Origin: Nocardia takedensis NBRC 100417
Lineage (GTDB): Bacteria > Actinomycetota > Actinomycetes > Mycobacteriales > Mycobacteriaceae
NCBI RefSeq assembly: GCF_000308695.1
Contig: NZ_BAGG01000093.1
Coordinates: 186,001-250,000 of the forward strand
Reading direction: 5' to 3'
DNA length: 64,000 nt
In this document: positions 34,068 through 41,586 of the stretch, piece by piece
Position numbering within the stretch: the stretch's first letter is position 1
How the letters are laid out: the number at the start of each line of letters is the position of its first letter
Notes under the pieces: generated by a model
Told to the model about the DNA's origin: nothing
Seen by the model: the letters and a program-made list of their open reading frames with translations, nothing else
Database searches by the model: none
Program-made: the position numbers and the translations under genes

Positions 34068-34825
34068 CGATTCCGCTCCTCTGTTCGGGTCTCGGTTCGG
34101 GCGCGGGCCGCGCCGACCAAGGCGCGCATCAACCGGTCGTCGGCGTCGTCGGCCTCGGGATGCCACTGCACCCCGAGCAGGAAGGTACCGCCGTCGGCGT
34201 ACTCGACGCCTTCGACGGTCCCGTCGGCGGCGTGCGCGGTGGCCGCCAGGCCCGCGCCCAGCACGTCGATCGCCTGATGGTGGTGGCAGTGCGCGGTCAA
34301 CCCCGGCCCGACGACGCCCGCGAGCGCACTGCCCGGCGTCGTGCGGACCTCGACGGGGGTGAACGCACCGGGACCGCCGGAATGCCCCTCGTGCCCGACC
34401 CGGTCCGGCAGGTGCGCGATCAGGGTTCCGCCGAGGGCGACGTTCACCAGTTGCAGACCGCGGCAGACGGCGAGCACCGGCAGTCCGGCCGCCCGCGCCA
34501 GCCGGAACATCTCGAACTCGGACTCGTCGCGGTCGGGGCGGGTGTAGCCGAGGGCGGGATCGGCGACCCCGCCGTAGCGGGCCGGATCGATGTCCGCGCC
34601 GCCGGTCAACACCAAGCCGTCGAGACGCTCGAGCAGTTCCGGGCGGGCCGGGCCGACCGGCGGCAGCAGCACCGGGATGCCGCCCGCGCGGCGGACCAGC
34701 GCGACATAGCTGTGGTGCAGGACCGCACTCGGGGTGTCCCACGACCCGAACACCGTGCGCTCGACATAGGTGGGCAGCCCGATGACCGGCCACGGCGCGG
34801 ACCGGTCACAGGCGTTCGAAGCCAC
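34064..34825 (-). CDS. Gamma-glutamyl-GABA hydrolase-like class I amidotransferase (PuuD-like)
   Basis: A 253-residue glutamine-amidotransferase-fold hydrolase (Peptidase_C26). The catalytic Cys is in VCRGLQLVN, and His and Glu are in LGVQWHPEADD. LVLTGGADIDPARYGG is another family block. It would release glutamate from a gamma-glutamylated acid such as gamma-glutamyl-GABA. The GTG start lies 20 bases inside the end of the glutamine-synthetase-like gene, and the stop overlaps the dehydrogenase start. Confidence 0.9.
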   Translation of the reverse strand: MASNACDRSAPWPVIGLPTYVERTVFGSWDTPSAVLHHSYVALVRRAGGIPVLLPPVGPARPELLERLDGLVLTGGADIDPARYGGVADPALGYTRPDRDESEFEMFRLARAAGLPVLAVCRGLQLVNVALGGTLIAHLPDRVGHEGHSGGPGAFTPVEVRTTPGSALAGVVGPGLTAHCHHHQAIDVLGAGLAATAHAADGTVEGVEYADGGTFLLGVQWHPEADDADDRLMRALVGAARARTETRTEERNR

Positions 34826-36170
34826 GCACGCGCTCCCAGTCGGTGACGGCGGCGTCGAACGCCGCGAGTTCCACGCGCGCCGCGTTGCGATAGTGGTCGA
34901 CCACGTCGTCGCCGAAAGCGGCGCGCGCGGGGCGGGATTCGCCGAACAGGTCGGCGGCCTCGCGCAGGGTGGACGGCACCCTAGGTCGCTGTGAACGGTA
35001 GGCGTCGCCCTGGAATTCCGGTTCCAGCGGCAGCGCGTGGTCGATGCCGTGCAGTCCGGCGGCGATGACGGCCGCGACCGCCAGATACGGGTTCACGTCA
35101 CCGCCCGGTATCCGGTTCTCCATCCGCAGCGACTCACCCGCCCCGACCACCCGCAGCGCGCAGGTGCGGTTGTCCACACCCCAGGCCAGTGCCGTCGGCG
35201 CGAAACTACCCGCGACGAACCGCTTGTAGGAGTTGATGTTCGGGGCCAGCAGGTAGGTGAATTCGCGCAGACAGTCCAGTTGGCCCGCCAGGAAGTGGCG
35301 CATCAGCTCCGAAGTGCCCGCGGGCCCGTCGCCCGCGAAGACCGGCGCGCCCTCGGTGTCGCGCAGACTCAGGTGGATGTGGCAGGAATTGCCTTCGCGT
35401 TCGTTGTATTTCGCCATGAAGGTCAGGCTGCGACCTTCCTGCGCGGCGATCTCCTTGGCGCCGTTCTTGTAGACGCTGTGGTTGTCGCAGGTGATCAGCG
35501 CTTCGTCGTAGCGGAAGGCGATCTCGTGCTGTCCCGGATTGCACTCGCCCTTGGCCGACTCGACATACAGTCCGGCCCCGGACATCTCGTTGCGGATGCG
35601 GCGCAGCAGCGGTTCCAGCCGTGCGGTGCCCAGCAGCGAATAGTCGACGTTGTACTGGTTGGCCGGGGTGAGACCGCGGTAGCCGCGGTCGAAGGCCGCC
35701 TCGTAGCTGTCGTCGAAGACCAGGAATTCCAGTTCGGTGCCGACGTAGGCGCGCAGTCCGCGTTCGGCGAGCCGGTCGAGTTGGGCGCGCAGCACCTGCC
35801 GCGGCGAAACCCGCAGCGGTTCCCCCTCGGGCCGCACCCGCTGCACGTCGCACAGGACCAGCGCGGTCCCGGGCCACCACGGGATCCGCCGCAGCGTGGC
35901 GAGGTCGGGGCGCAGCACCAGGTCGCCGTAGCCGCTGTCCCAGGAGGAGTCGCGGTAGCCGTCGACGGTGTTCATCTCCACGTCGACCGCGAGCAGGTAG
36001 TCGCACGCCTCGGTCCCGTGGCCGAGCACTTCTTCGAGGAAGTAGCGCGCCGAGCAGCGTTTGCCCTGTAATCGACCCTGCATGTCGGTCATCGCGACCA
36101 GGACCGTGTCCAGTTCGGCCGACTCGATCTGTTCGCGCAACTGCGCGGGCCCCAGCATCCCCGTGCGCAT
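34806..36170 (-). CDS. Glutamine synthetase-like gamma-glutamyl-amine ligase (GlnA3/GlnA4/PuuA type)
   Basis: A 454-residue class I glutamine-synthetase fold. ATP and metal motifs are visible: YVGTELEFLVF, AKGECNPGQHEIAFRYDEAL, HIHLSL, and APNINSYKRFVAGSFAPTALAW. In actinobacteria such non-canonical GlnA proteins link glutamate to polyamines or ethanolamine. The downstream hydrolase and aldehyde dehydrogenase support a catabolic gamma-glutamyl-amine route. It is the first gene of the operon; the ATG has GAGAGGGGC upstream. Polyamine and ethanolamine cannot be told apart here. Confidence 0.88.
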   Translation of the reverse strand: MRTGMLGPAQLREQIESAELDTVLVAMTDMQGRLQGKRCSARYFLEEVLGHGTEACDYLLAVDVEMNTVDGYRDSSWDSGYGDLVLRPDLATLRRIPWWPGTALVLCDVQRVRPEGEPLRVSPRQVLRAQLDRLAERGLRAYVGTELEFLVFDDSYEAAFDRGYRGLTPANQYNVDYSLLGTARLEPLLRRIRNEMSGAGLYVESAKGECNPGQHEIAFRYDEALITCDNHSVYKNGAKEIAAQEGRSLTFMAKYNEREGNSCHIHLSLRDTEGAPVFAGDGPAGTSELMRHFLAGQLDCLREFTYLLAPNINSYKRFVAGSFAPTALAWGVDNRTCALRVVGAGESLRMENRIPGGDVNPYLAVAAVIAAGLHGIDHALPLEPEFQGDAYRSQRPRVPSTLREAADLFGESRPARAAFGDDVVDHYRNAARVELAAFDAAVTDWERVRGFERL

Positions 36171-36308
36171 CAGCGGCCCCTCTCGGCGTCACAACGGTGC
36201 CAACGCTAGATCACATCGCGGCCGCACGCCCCCGGACACGCGAAACCCGCCGGTCCCCGCACCGGACGGACGCGGTGCGGGCGGCGGCGGGTCGAGGGGC
36301 TCGGCGGG

Positions 36309-36416
36309 TCAGAGGACGTGCCAGGCCTGCAACAGGTAGGTCACGTTGCTCGCGATGTTGGTCACGACATTGGCCAGGTCGAGGGCGGCCGAGCCGAAAT
36401 CGATGAGGTCGTTCAC
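36309..36416 (-). CDS. 35-residue amphipathic helical peptide
   Basis: An unannotated-size ORF with a near-ideal ribosome site: GGAGG, then 6 bases, then GTG. The peptide begins MNDLIDFGSAALDLANV and ends YLLQAWHVL. It has no signal peptide, no cysteine and no positive residue except one His. Hydrophobic residues at 7, 11, 14, 18, 21, 25, 28, 32 and 35 form an unbroken 4-3 heptad pattern, so one face of a single helix is hydrophobic and the other is Asn/Asp/Ser/Thr. This resembles in style the tiny PorA/PorH channel peptides of corynebacteria, but no sequence match is claimed. It lies just beyond the rpf terminator. Confidence 0.6.
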   Translation of the reverse strand: MNDLIDFGSAALDLANVVTNIASNVTYLLQAWHVL

Positions 36417-36456
36417 CGGATTCCTCCAGGGGGTATAAAGCTATTACCGGGAAATA

Positions 36457-36494
36457 ACTCGACGCCCACCGAACGAGTTCGGTGGGCGTCGAGT
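36457..36494 (-). terminator. Perfect 18-bp hairpin after the rpf-like gene
   Basis: ACTCGACGCCCACCGAAC pairs perfectly with its complement with a loop of only a few bases, followed on the minus strand by TTATTT. It is 34 bases downstream of the rpf stop and 40 upstream of the small peptide gene. Confidence 0.85.
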
Positions 36495-36528
36495 GAAAGT
36501 CTGGCTATTGCTCAGACCGCGGCGTGAC

Positions 36529-36864
36529 TCAGAGGTACGCGCCACACACGGGCCACGCGCCGGGGCCCTGGCCTTCCAGCACGTTCTCGGCCACGCGGAT
36601 CTGCTCCTCGCGGCTGGCGTTCTCCGGCGAGCCGGAGCCGCCGTAGGCCGCCCAGGTGCTCGGGGTGAACTGCAGGCCACCGGAGAAGCCGTTGCCGGTG
36701 TTGATGCCCCAGTCGCCGCCGCTCTCGCACTGGGCGACAGCGTCCCAGTTGTTGCCGGAAGCGGAAGCGTTACCCGCGGTCAGGCCCAACGGGACGGCGA
36801 CGAGCGCGCCGACGATGGAGGCGATGCCGAGGGTACGGGTGCTGATGTTACGGATATGCGACAT
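36529..36864 (-). CDS. Resuscitation-promoting factor-like lytic transglycosylase
   Basis: A 111-residue secreted single-domain Rpf. The signal peptide (about 1-36) ends ASASG. The domain starts NNWDAVAQCESGGDWGINTG; Glu 47 is the catalytic residue, and Cys 46 and Cys 107 form the usual disulfide. SGGLQFTPSTWAAYGG is the substrate-groove signature. It cleaves peptidoglycan and helps regrowth from dormancy. No LysM or other wall-binding domain is present. The leader carries a probable c-di-AMP riboswitch, and a strong terminator follows. Confidence 0.93.
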   Translation of the reverse strand: MSHIRNISTRTLGIASIVGALVAVPLGLTAGNASASGNNWDAVAQCESGGDWGINTGNGFSGGLQFTPSTWAAYGGSGSPENASREEQIRVAENVLEGQGPGAWPVCGAYL

Positions 36865-36867
36865 GCG

Positions 36868-36990
36868 AGATATTCCTGCCTGCGCCCTGCCGACCCGATG
36901 CGGTGGAACTTCGTCCGGGTCCCTGCCCCCAGGTTGTGTCGGGGATTCTCGAACCGCGGGGCAGGTTTACGGTGTTCGGCGATTCGAGTG
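36868..36990 (-). ncRNA. Probable c-di-AMP (ydaO-yuaA) riboswitch
   Basis: The minus-strand leader of the rpf-like gene begins ATCGCCGAACACCGTAAACC and ends GGTCGGCAGGGCGCAGGCAGG just before the start. A central GGGGGCAGGGACCC is present. These match, in order, the conserved 5' CGCCGAA element, the GGxACCC element and the 3' GTCAGC...CAGGC element of ydaO riboswitches as remembered. Actinobacterial rpf genes are known targets of this riboswitch. The middle stems were not folded. Confidence 0.6.
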
Positions 36991-37316
36991 TGGAGTCCAA
37001 GCTCGGTTATCCGGGCTGAGAACGACGGTAACGGAACATTCGCGATAGATCACGCCCCGATAACGAGCACGCCGACTTGACCGCACGGTCAGAAATCCAC
37101 CATCGACGCAGTTCGTCTGCCGGATTCACTGAATGACATTTCTGTCGTTATACCGCCGTTATGTGAAGGAGATCACGGTGAAATAGTGACCCCGGTCGCG
37201 TTCAAGGCCCCGCCGGAGGGGGAACGCGGGCGCGCGGTGGCCCGCCGCGGACCCCCTTGCGCGCCGGCGGCCGACCCTGATCCCATAGCGGCGACGCTCT
37301 ACACCTCGGAGGCCCC
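36991..37316. other. Divergent promoter region of rpf and the NTF2-like gene
   Basis: A stretch of about 325 bases with no supportable gene. It must hold the rpf promoter on the minus strand upstream of the riboswitch and the promoter of the gene at 37317 on the plus strand. No definite -35/-10 pair was recognised. Confidence 0.45.
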
Positions 37317-37757
37317 GTGCTGTCGCTGCAAGAGATATCGGACCGGATGGAGATCCAGGACCTCATGGTCCGCTACTCCCACGCCGTCGACACCCGACAG
37401 TGGGATCTGCTCGACGAGGTGTTCACCGCCGACGCCCACATCGACTACTCGGCGATGGGCGGATCGGCGGGCGACCTCGCCGCGACCAAGGACTTCCTGG
37501 CCCAGGTCATGCCGACCTTCCCGGCCTTCCAGCACCTGGTGACCAACTCGGCCGTCACGATCGAGGGCGACACCGCCACCGCGCGCAGCATCTGCCACAA
37601 CCCGATGCTCGCGCCCGGCCAGGACGGCGCGCAGACCCTCATGCTGTGCGGGTTGTGGTACCTCGACACCTTCGTCCGCGTGGACGGCGCGTGGCGGATC
37701 GCGCGCCGTGTCGAGGAGAAGAGCTACATGTTCCTGGTCACCGGAGTCTCGGCCTGA
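37317..37757 (+). CDS. NTF2-like / SnoaL-fold protein
   Basis: A 146-residue alpha+beta cone protein of the SnoaL_4 group (includes steroid isomerases, dehydratases and binding proteins). Family markers are IQDLMVRYSHAVDTRQWDLL, a Tyr in AHIDYSAMGG, and a C-terminal DGAWRIARRVEEKSYMF. The GTG has CGGAGG upstream. It converges on a P450 gene with only 19 bases between stops; whether they share a pathway is unknown. Confidence 0.82.
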   Translation: MLSLQEISDRMEIQDLMVRYSHAVDTRQWDLLDEVFTADAHIDYSAMGGSAGDLAATKDFLAQVMPTFPAFQHLVTNSAVTIEGDTATARSICHNPMLAPGQDGAQTLMLCGLWYLDTFVRVDGAWRIARRVEEKSYMFLVTGVSA

Positions 37758-37776
37758 TCGGGGACCGCCGGTCTCG

Positions 37777-39213
37777 TCAGCGCCTGCGCAAGGTGATCGG
37801 CACCCCGTCCTTCGGGTACGGCAGCGCGCTCATCTGCCACGGCATCTCGTAGTCCGCCGGGAAATCCCAGTCGTAGTGGCACAGCATCGTGTGCAGCATG
37901 GCCTTGACCTCGTACATCGCGAAGTACATGCCGATGCACTTGTGCACGCCCGCACCGAAGGGCATCCACGCGTATCGGTGCGACTTGTCCTCGCGACGGT
38001 CGGGCCCGAACCGATCGGGGTCGAACTTCCACGGATCGGTCCAGTACTCGGGCAGGAAGTGGTTGGCGACCGCGCCGAGCATGACATTGGTCCCGGCGGG
38101 CACGTAATACCCGGCGATCTCGGTGTCCTTGACGGCTTTGCGCATGATGAACGGCACCGGCGCGATGATCCGCATGGACTCCTTGATGACCAGATCCAGC
38201 GAGGTCAGGCCGTCCAGCCCGGCGAAGTCGAGCCGGTCCGCGCCCAGGGCCAGCGATTCCTCGCGCGCCCGCCGCTGCCACTGCGGATGCTTGCCCAGGA
38301 AGTAGGAGGCCACCGTCGCGGCGGTCGTCGAGGTGTCGTGGGCGGCCAGCAGCAGGAAGATCATGTGGTCGATGACCTTCTCGTCGCTGAAGCGCTGCCC
38401 CTCCTGGCTCTCGATGTGACACAGCACCGAGAAGAAGTCCGTGCCCTCGTCGGCGCGTTTGGCGGGCAGCATGTTCGCGAAGTACGCCTCGAGTTCACGA
38501 CGGCCGCGCAGTCCGGCCTTCCAGCGACTGCCCGGCGCGGGGAACCGGATCGGTGACTCGGCGGCCAGCAGCATGGCCGTGAACGCCGCGGCCAGCCGGT
38601 CGGCCTCCGGCCCGAGTCGCACGCCCATGAACACGTCGGCGGCGATGTCCATCGAGAGTTGTTTGATCGAGGGATACAGCTTGATCGGCGCGCCGCCCCA
38701 CCGCCCGATCCGCTGGTCGACCAGTTCGGCGATGCGGTCGAAGTAGCTGCGCAGCCGGGCGGGGGTGAACGCCTGCTGCATGATGCGCCGGTCCATGCGG
38801 TGCTCGTCGAAGTCGAGCAGCAGCAGTCCGCCGTGGAAGAACGGGTCGATGAGGTCCTTCTGCCCGGTGACGAAGGCGCGGTCGCGGTTGGACAGGATCG
38901 AGTCGATCGCCTCGCCGCCCGCGGCCAGCACCATGTTGCGGCCGAAGCTGCGGCTGTAGGCCATCTTGCCGAACCGCTGGACCACGTCGAGGGTGTAGGC
39001 CGAGCCGTAGTGCAGCGCCTGGATGGAGTCGCCGATCCAGGGCAGTCCGCGTCCGCCGGGCACCGCGGCCAGCCCGCTGCCGGGCGGTGGCGGGGCGAGG
39101 ATGCCGCGTCGCTGCGGTAGATGCCGCACGGCACGGTCGAGCAGGCCGTTCGGCATCTCGACCAGTGTTCCGTTCTCGGGGAACCGGGACTTGCGGGTGT
39201 GGAGTGCCACCAT
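37777..39213 (-). CDS. Cytochrome P450
   Basis: A 478-residue soluble monooxygenase. The oxygen-binding I-helix motif is LAAHDTST, the ExxR motif is ESMR, and the haem ligand is Cys 426 in FGAGVHKCIG. The N-terminus is about 50 residues longer than in many bacterial P450s and lacks a membrane anchor. The ATG has GAGGAG upstream. It is 23 bases downstream of a TetR gene on the same strand, which probably controls it. No ferredoxin is adjacent. Confidence 0.92.
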   Translation of the reverse strand: MVALHTRKSRFPENGTLVEMPNGLLDRAVRHLPQRRGILAPPPPGSGLAAVPGGRGLPWIGDSIQALHYGSAYTLDVVQRFGKMAYSRSFGRNMVLAAGGEAIDSILSNRDRAFVTGQKDLIDPFFHGGLLLLDFDEHRMDRRIMQQAFTPARLRSYFDRIAELVDQRIGRWGGAPIKLYPSIKQLSMDIAADVFMGVRLGPEADRLAAAFTAMLLAAESPIRFPAPGSRWKAGLRGRRELEAYFANMLPAKRADEGTDFFSVLCHIESQEGQRFSDEKVIDHMIFLLLAAHDTSTTAATVASYFLGKHPQWQRRAREESLALGADRLDFAGLDGLTSLDLVIKESMRIIAPVPFIMRKAVKDTEIAGYYVPAGTNVMLGAVANHFLPEYWTDPWKFDPDRFGPDRREDKSHRYAWMPFGAGVHKCIGMYFAMYEVKAMLHTMLCHYDWDFPADYEMPWQMSALPYPKDGVPITLRRR

Positions 39214-39236
39214 GGCAGTTCTCCTCTATCGGTGAA

Positions 39237-39890
39237 TCATCGGACACCGTCCCGACACGCGGATTCGGTGTGGTCGAGCAGCAGCGGCACCAGATGCCCG
39301 CGCGCGAAGGCCCTGGCCTGGTCGGGACCGTCCAGCGCGATGCCGCGCGCCGGGGTGAGCAGGAACGACAGCACGACGCGGACCGCCAGTTCGCCGACGG
39401 CCTGCAATTGGGCGGGCGTGCGATCCTCGAGCGCGTCGCGGGAGAGTTGGACCGCCAGGAACGCGGCCCCGGTGTCGATCAGCGCGCCCGCGTCGGTGGT
39501 CAGATAGGGCAGCAGCGAGTCGGGTTCGATCTGCATCAGCCGGTTCAGCAGCACGTTCGCGCCGAGGTAGGCCGAGGAGAACACGAAGCCCTCGACGAGT
39601 TTGTCGGGCATCGGCGCGAAGCGGGCCATCTCGGCTTCCAGGGCGGTGAGGAAACGGCCCATCTCGCGCAGGATGACGGCTTCGACGATGTCGTCCTTGC
39701 CCTGGAAGTACCGGTAGAGGGTGACGCGCGCCAGCCGGGAACGGCGGGTGATGTCCTCGACGGTGGTGCGTTTGATGCCGACGGTCTCGAACTGGGTGAG
39801 GGCCGCGTCGAGGATGCGCTCCGCGGTGCCCGCGGGAGCCGGTGCGCCCGCGGAGGTGACCGCGCGCGCGAGCATGCCATCGTGCGCCAT
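39237..39890 (-). CDS. TetR family transcriptional regulator
   Basis: A 217-residue repressor type with the helix-turn-helix at about 22-65 (RILDAALTQFETVGIKRTTV, then RSRLARVTLYRYFQGKDDIV). The ATG at 39890 is preferred over an in-frame TTG two codons upstream because GGGAG lies 6 bases before it. It heads a two-gene operon with the P450. The perfect palindrome TTTCGCGAAA at 39961-39970 is a possible operator. Confidence 0.87.
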   Translation of the reverse strand: MAHDGMLARAVTSAGAPAPAGTAERILDAALTQFETVGIKRTTVEDITRRSRLARVTLYRYFQGKDDIVEAVILREMGRFLTALEAEMARFAPMPDKLVEGFVFSSAYLGANVLLNRLMQIEPDSLLPYLTTDAGALIDTGAAFLAVQLSRDALEDRTPAQLQAVGELAVRVVLSFLLTPARGIALDGPDQARAFARGHLVPLLLDHTESACRDGVR

Positions 39891-39960
39891 TGCCAACTCC
39901 CATCCCGTCTACCAGGGGAATGGAACAAACATACGTCCGCTGTCTCGTCGTTCTGGGCGT

Positions 39961-39970
39961 TTTCGCGAAA
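39961..39970. promoter_or_regulatory. Palindrome in the tetR/ohr intergenic region
   Basis: TTTCGCGAAA is a perfect 10-bp palindrome about 70 bases upstream of the tetR-P450 operon. Confidence 0.35.
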
Positions 39971-40000
39971 TTGGTGTGAGGTAGACCACTCGAAGATTCA

Positions 40001-40029
40001 TTGTGCACAATTTAATTGCTGACTACCGT
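40001..40029 (+). promoter_or_regulatory. ohr promoter with an OhrR-type operator in the spacer
   Basis: TTGTGC (40001-40006) and TACCGT (40024-40029) are separated by 17 bases. The spacer contains CAATTTAATTG (40008-40018), an inverted repeat that matches the core of OhrR operators as remembered. ATTGTGCACAAT (40000-40011) is a second, overlapping palindrome. Confidence 0.55.
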
Positions 40030-40070
40030 TGGCTCCGACAGCGAAAGCAGCACAGTCGAAGGAGACGGAG

Positions 40071-40493
40071 ATGAACGTCCTCTACACCGCCGAGGCCCTC
40101 GCCACCGGTGACGGCCGCAACGGACACGCCCGCACCACCGACGGCCGCGTCGACGTGGACCTGGCCGCCCCGAAGGAACTCGGCGGCAGCGGTGAAGGCA
40201 CCAACCCCGAACAACTCTTCGCGGCCGGCTACGCCGCCTGCTTCCACTCCGCGCTGCGCCTGGTCGGCAAATCCGCCGACGCCGACATCAGCGACTCCGC
40301 CGTCGGCGCCAAAGTCGGCCTCGGGTCCAACGACCAAGGCGGCTTCGAGCTCACCGTGACCCTCGAGGTCACGCTGCCGCACCTGTCCCGCGAACAGGCC
40401 CAGTCGCTGGCCGACAAGGCCCACGAGGTCTGCCCCTACTCCAACGCCACCCGCGGCAACATCGCCGTCGACGTCGTCGTCGCGGAGGACTGA
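40071..40493 (+). CDS. ohr: Organic hydroperoxide resistance protein Ohr
   Basis: A 140-residue peroxidase of the OsmC/Ohr family that reduces organic hydroperoxides with a dithiol. The reactive Cys 57 is in AACFHSAL, and the resolving Cys 121 is in HEVCPYSNATRGN; both match Ohr rather than OsmC. The ATG at 40071 has GAAGGAGACGGAG upstream. The gene is followed after 2 bases by a quinone-oxidoreductase-like gene. The expected repressor gene ohrR is not beside it. Confidence 0.94.
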   Translation: MNVLYTAEALATGDGRNGHARTTDGRVDVDLAAPKELGGSGEGTNPEQLFAAGYAACFHSALRLVGKSADADISDSAVGAKVGLGSNDQGGFELTVTLEVTLPHLSREQAQSLADKAHEVCPYSNATRGNIAVDVVVAED

Positions 40494-40495
40494 GC

Positions 40496-41482
40496 ATGCG
40501 CGCGGTCACGATGGAATCCTTCGGCGAACCGAAGGACGTGCTCGCCGCCGCCGAACGGCCCGCGCCCGAACCCGGCGCGGGCGAGGTCCTGCTCGAACTG
40601 ATCCTCGCCCCGATCCACAACCACGACCTGGCGACCGTGCGCGGCGTCTACGGTTACCGCCCGCCGCTGCCCGCGATCCCCGGCACCGAGGCGGTCGGCC
40701 GGGTCGTGGCGCTCGGCCCGGACGTCACCGCCGTGACGATCGGTCAGCGGGTCAGCGTGTCCGGCATCCACGAGGCGTGGGCCGACCGGTTCCTGGCGCG
40801 CGCCGACAAGGTCGTGCCGCTGCCGGAGGAGGTCACCGACGAGACCGCCGCCCAACTGCTCGCCATGCCGTTGAGCGCGCTGATGCTGCTCGAGGACCTA
40901 CGCCTGGAAGCCGGTGACCGCATCGTGGTCAACGCGGCCAACGGCGCGATCGGGCGACTGCTGAACGTGCTCGCCCCGCAGCGCGGCGTGCACGTGGTCA
41001 ACCTGGTGCGCGGCCCGGCCTCGGTCGAGGCGCTGACCGCCTTCGGCGCGAAGACCGTCTACGACACAGAGGCCGAGGGCTGGCTCGACCAAGCCCGTCG
41101 CGACGCCGAGGACGCGCCGATCGCGCGCGCCGTCGACCAGATCGGCGGCCCCGCGGCCGACCACCTGCTGTCGCTGTTGGCTCCCGGCGGCGAGTTGATC
41201 TCCTTCGGCGCGCTGTCCGGCAAGCCGATCACCCTCAACCCCGGCCCGCTGATCTTCAAACAGGCCGTGGTCAAGGGCTTCTGGGGTTCGCGGCGCGCCG
41301 AGAACACCTCCCCCGCCGACCTCGGACGGCTGATCCGCGAACTGGTCACCCTCGCCGCGGACGGCACATTGACCCTCGATGTCGAGGAGGTCTACCCGCT
41401 GGACTCGGTGGCCGAGGCCGTCACGGCGGCCGAGCGGCGCGGTCGCGCGGCGAAGATCGCGCTCGCCGGCCCCGCTCGCTGA
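40496..41482 (+). CDS. Zinc-type alcohol dehydrogenase / quinone oxidoreductase family (MDR)
   Basis: A 328-residue medium-chain dehydrogenase. It has the GroES-like N-terminal half (LAPIHNHDLATVRGVYGYRP, IPGTEAVGRV) and a Rossmann half with VVNAANGAIGRLLN and FGAKTVY. Zinc-ligand cysteines are missing, as in quinone oxidoreductases. It starts 2 bases after ohr and is almost certainly cotranscribed, which suggests a role in detoxifying carbonyl or quinone products of lipid peroxidation. Confidence 0.87.
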   Translation: MRAVTMESFGEPKDVLAAAERPAPEPGAGEVLLELILAPIHNHDLATVRGVYGYRPPLPAIPGTEAVGRVVALGPDVTAVTIGQRVSVSGIHEAWADRFLARADKVVPLPEEVTDETAAQLLAMPLSALMLLEDLRLEAGDRIVVNAANGAIGRLLNVLAPQRGVHVVNLVRGPASVEALTAFGAKTVYDTEAEGWLDQARRDAEDAPIARAVDQIGGPAADHLLSLLAPGGELISFGALSGKPITLNPGPLIFKQAVVKGFWGSRRAENTSPADLGRLIRELVTLAADGTLTLDVEEVYPLDSVAEAVTAAERRGRAAKIALAGPAR

Positions 41483-41488
41483 GCCGAA

Positions 41489-41534
41489 ACTCGAACGGCC
41501 CGCACGCGTTTCGACGCGCGCGGGCCGTTCGAGT
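41489..41534. terminator. Long hairpin between convergent dehydrogenase genes
   Basis: A 15-bp perfect stem (ACTCGAACGGCCCGC and its complement) extends further with internal CGCG/CGCG pairing. It starts 7 bases past the plus-strand stop and also lies downstream of the minus-strand gene that ends at 41587. Confidence 0.7.
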
Positions 41535-41586
41535 GCGGGCCGTTCGGCGGTGCGACGCGGCGGAGCGCCGTCCGCCGTGACGGTGG

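Noticed and set aside
36411..36436. GTTC-N16-GGGTAT on the plus strand as a SigF-type promoter
   Set aside because: It would transcribe antisense into the rpf terminator with no gene downstream; probably chance.
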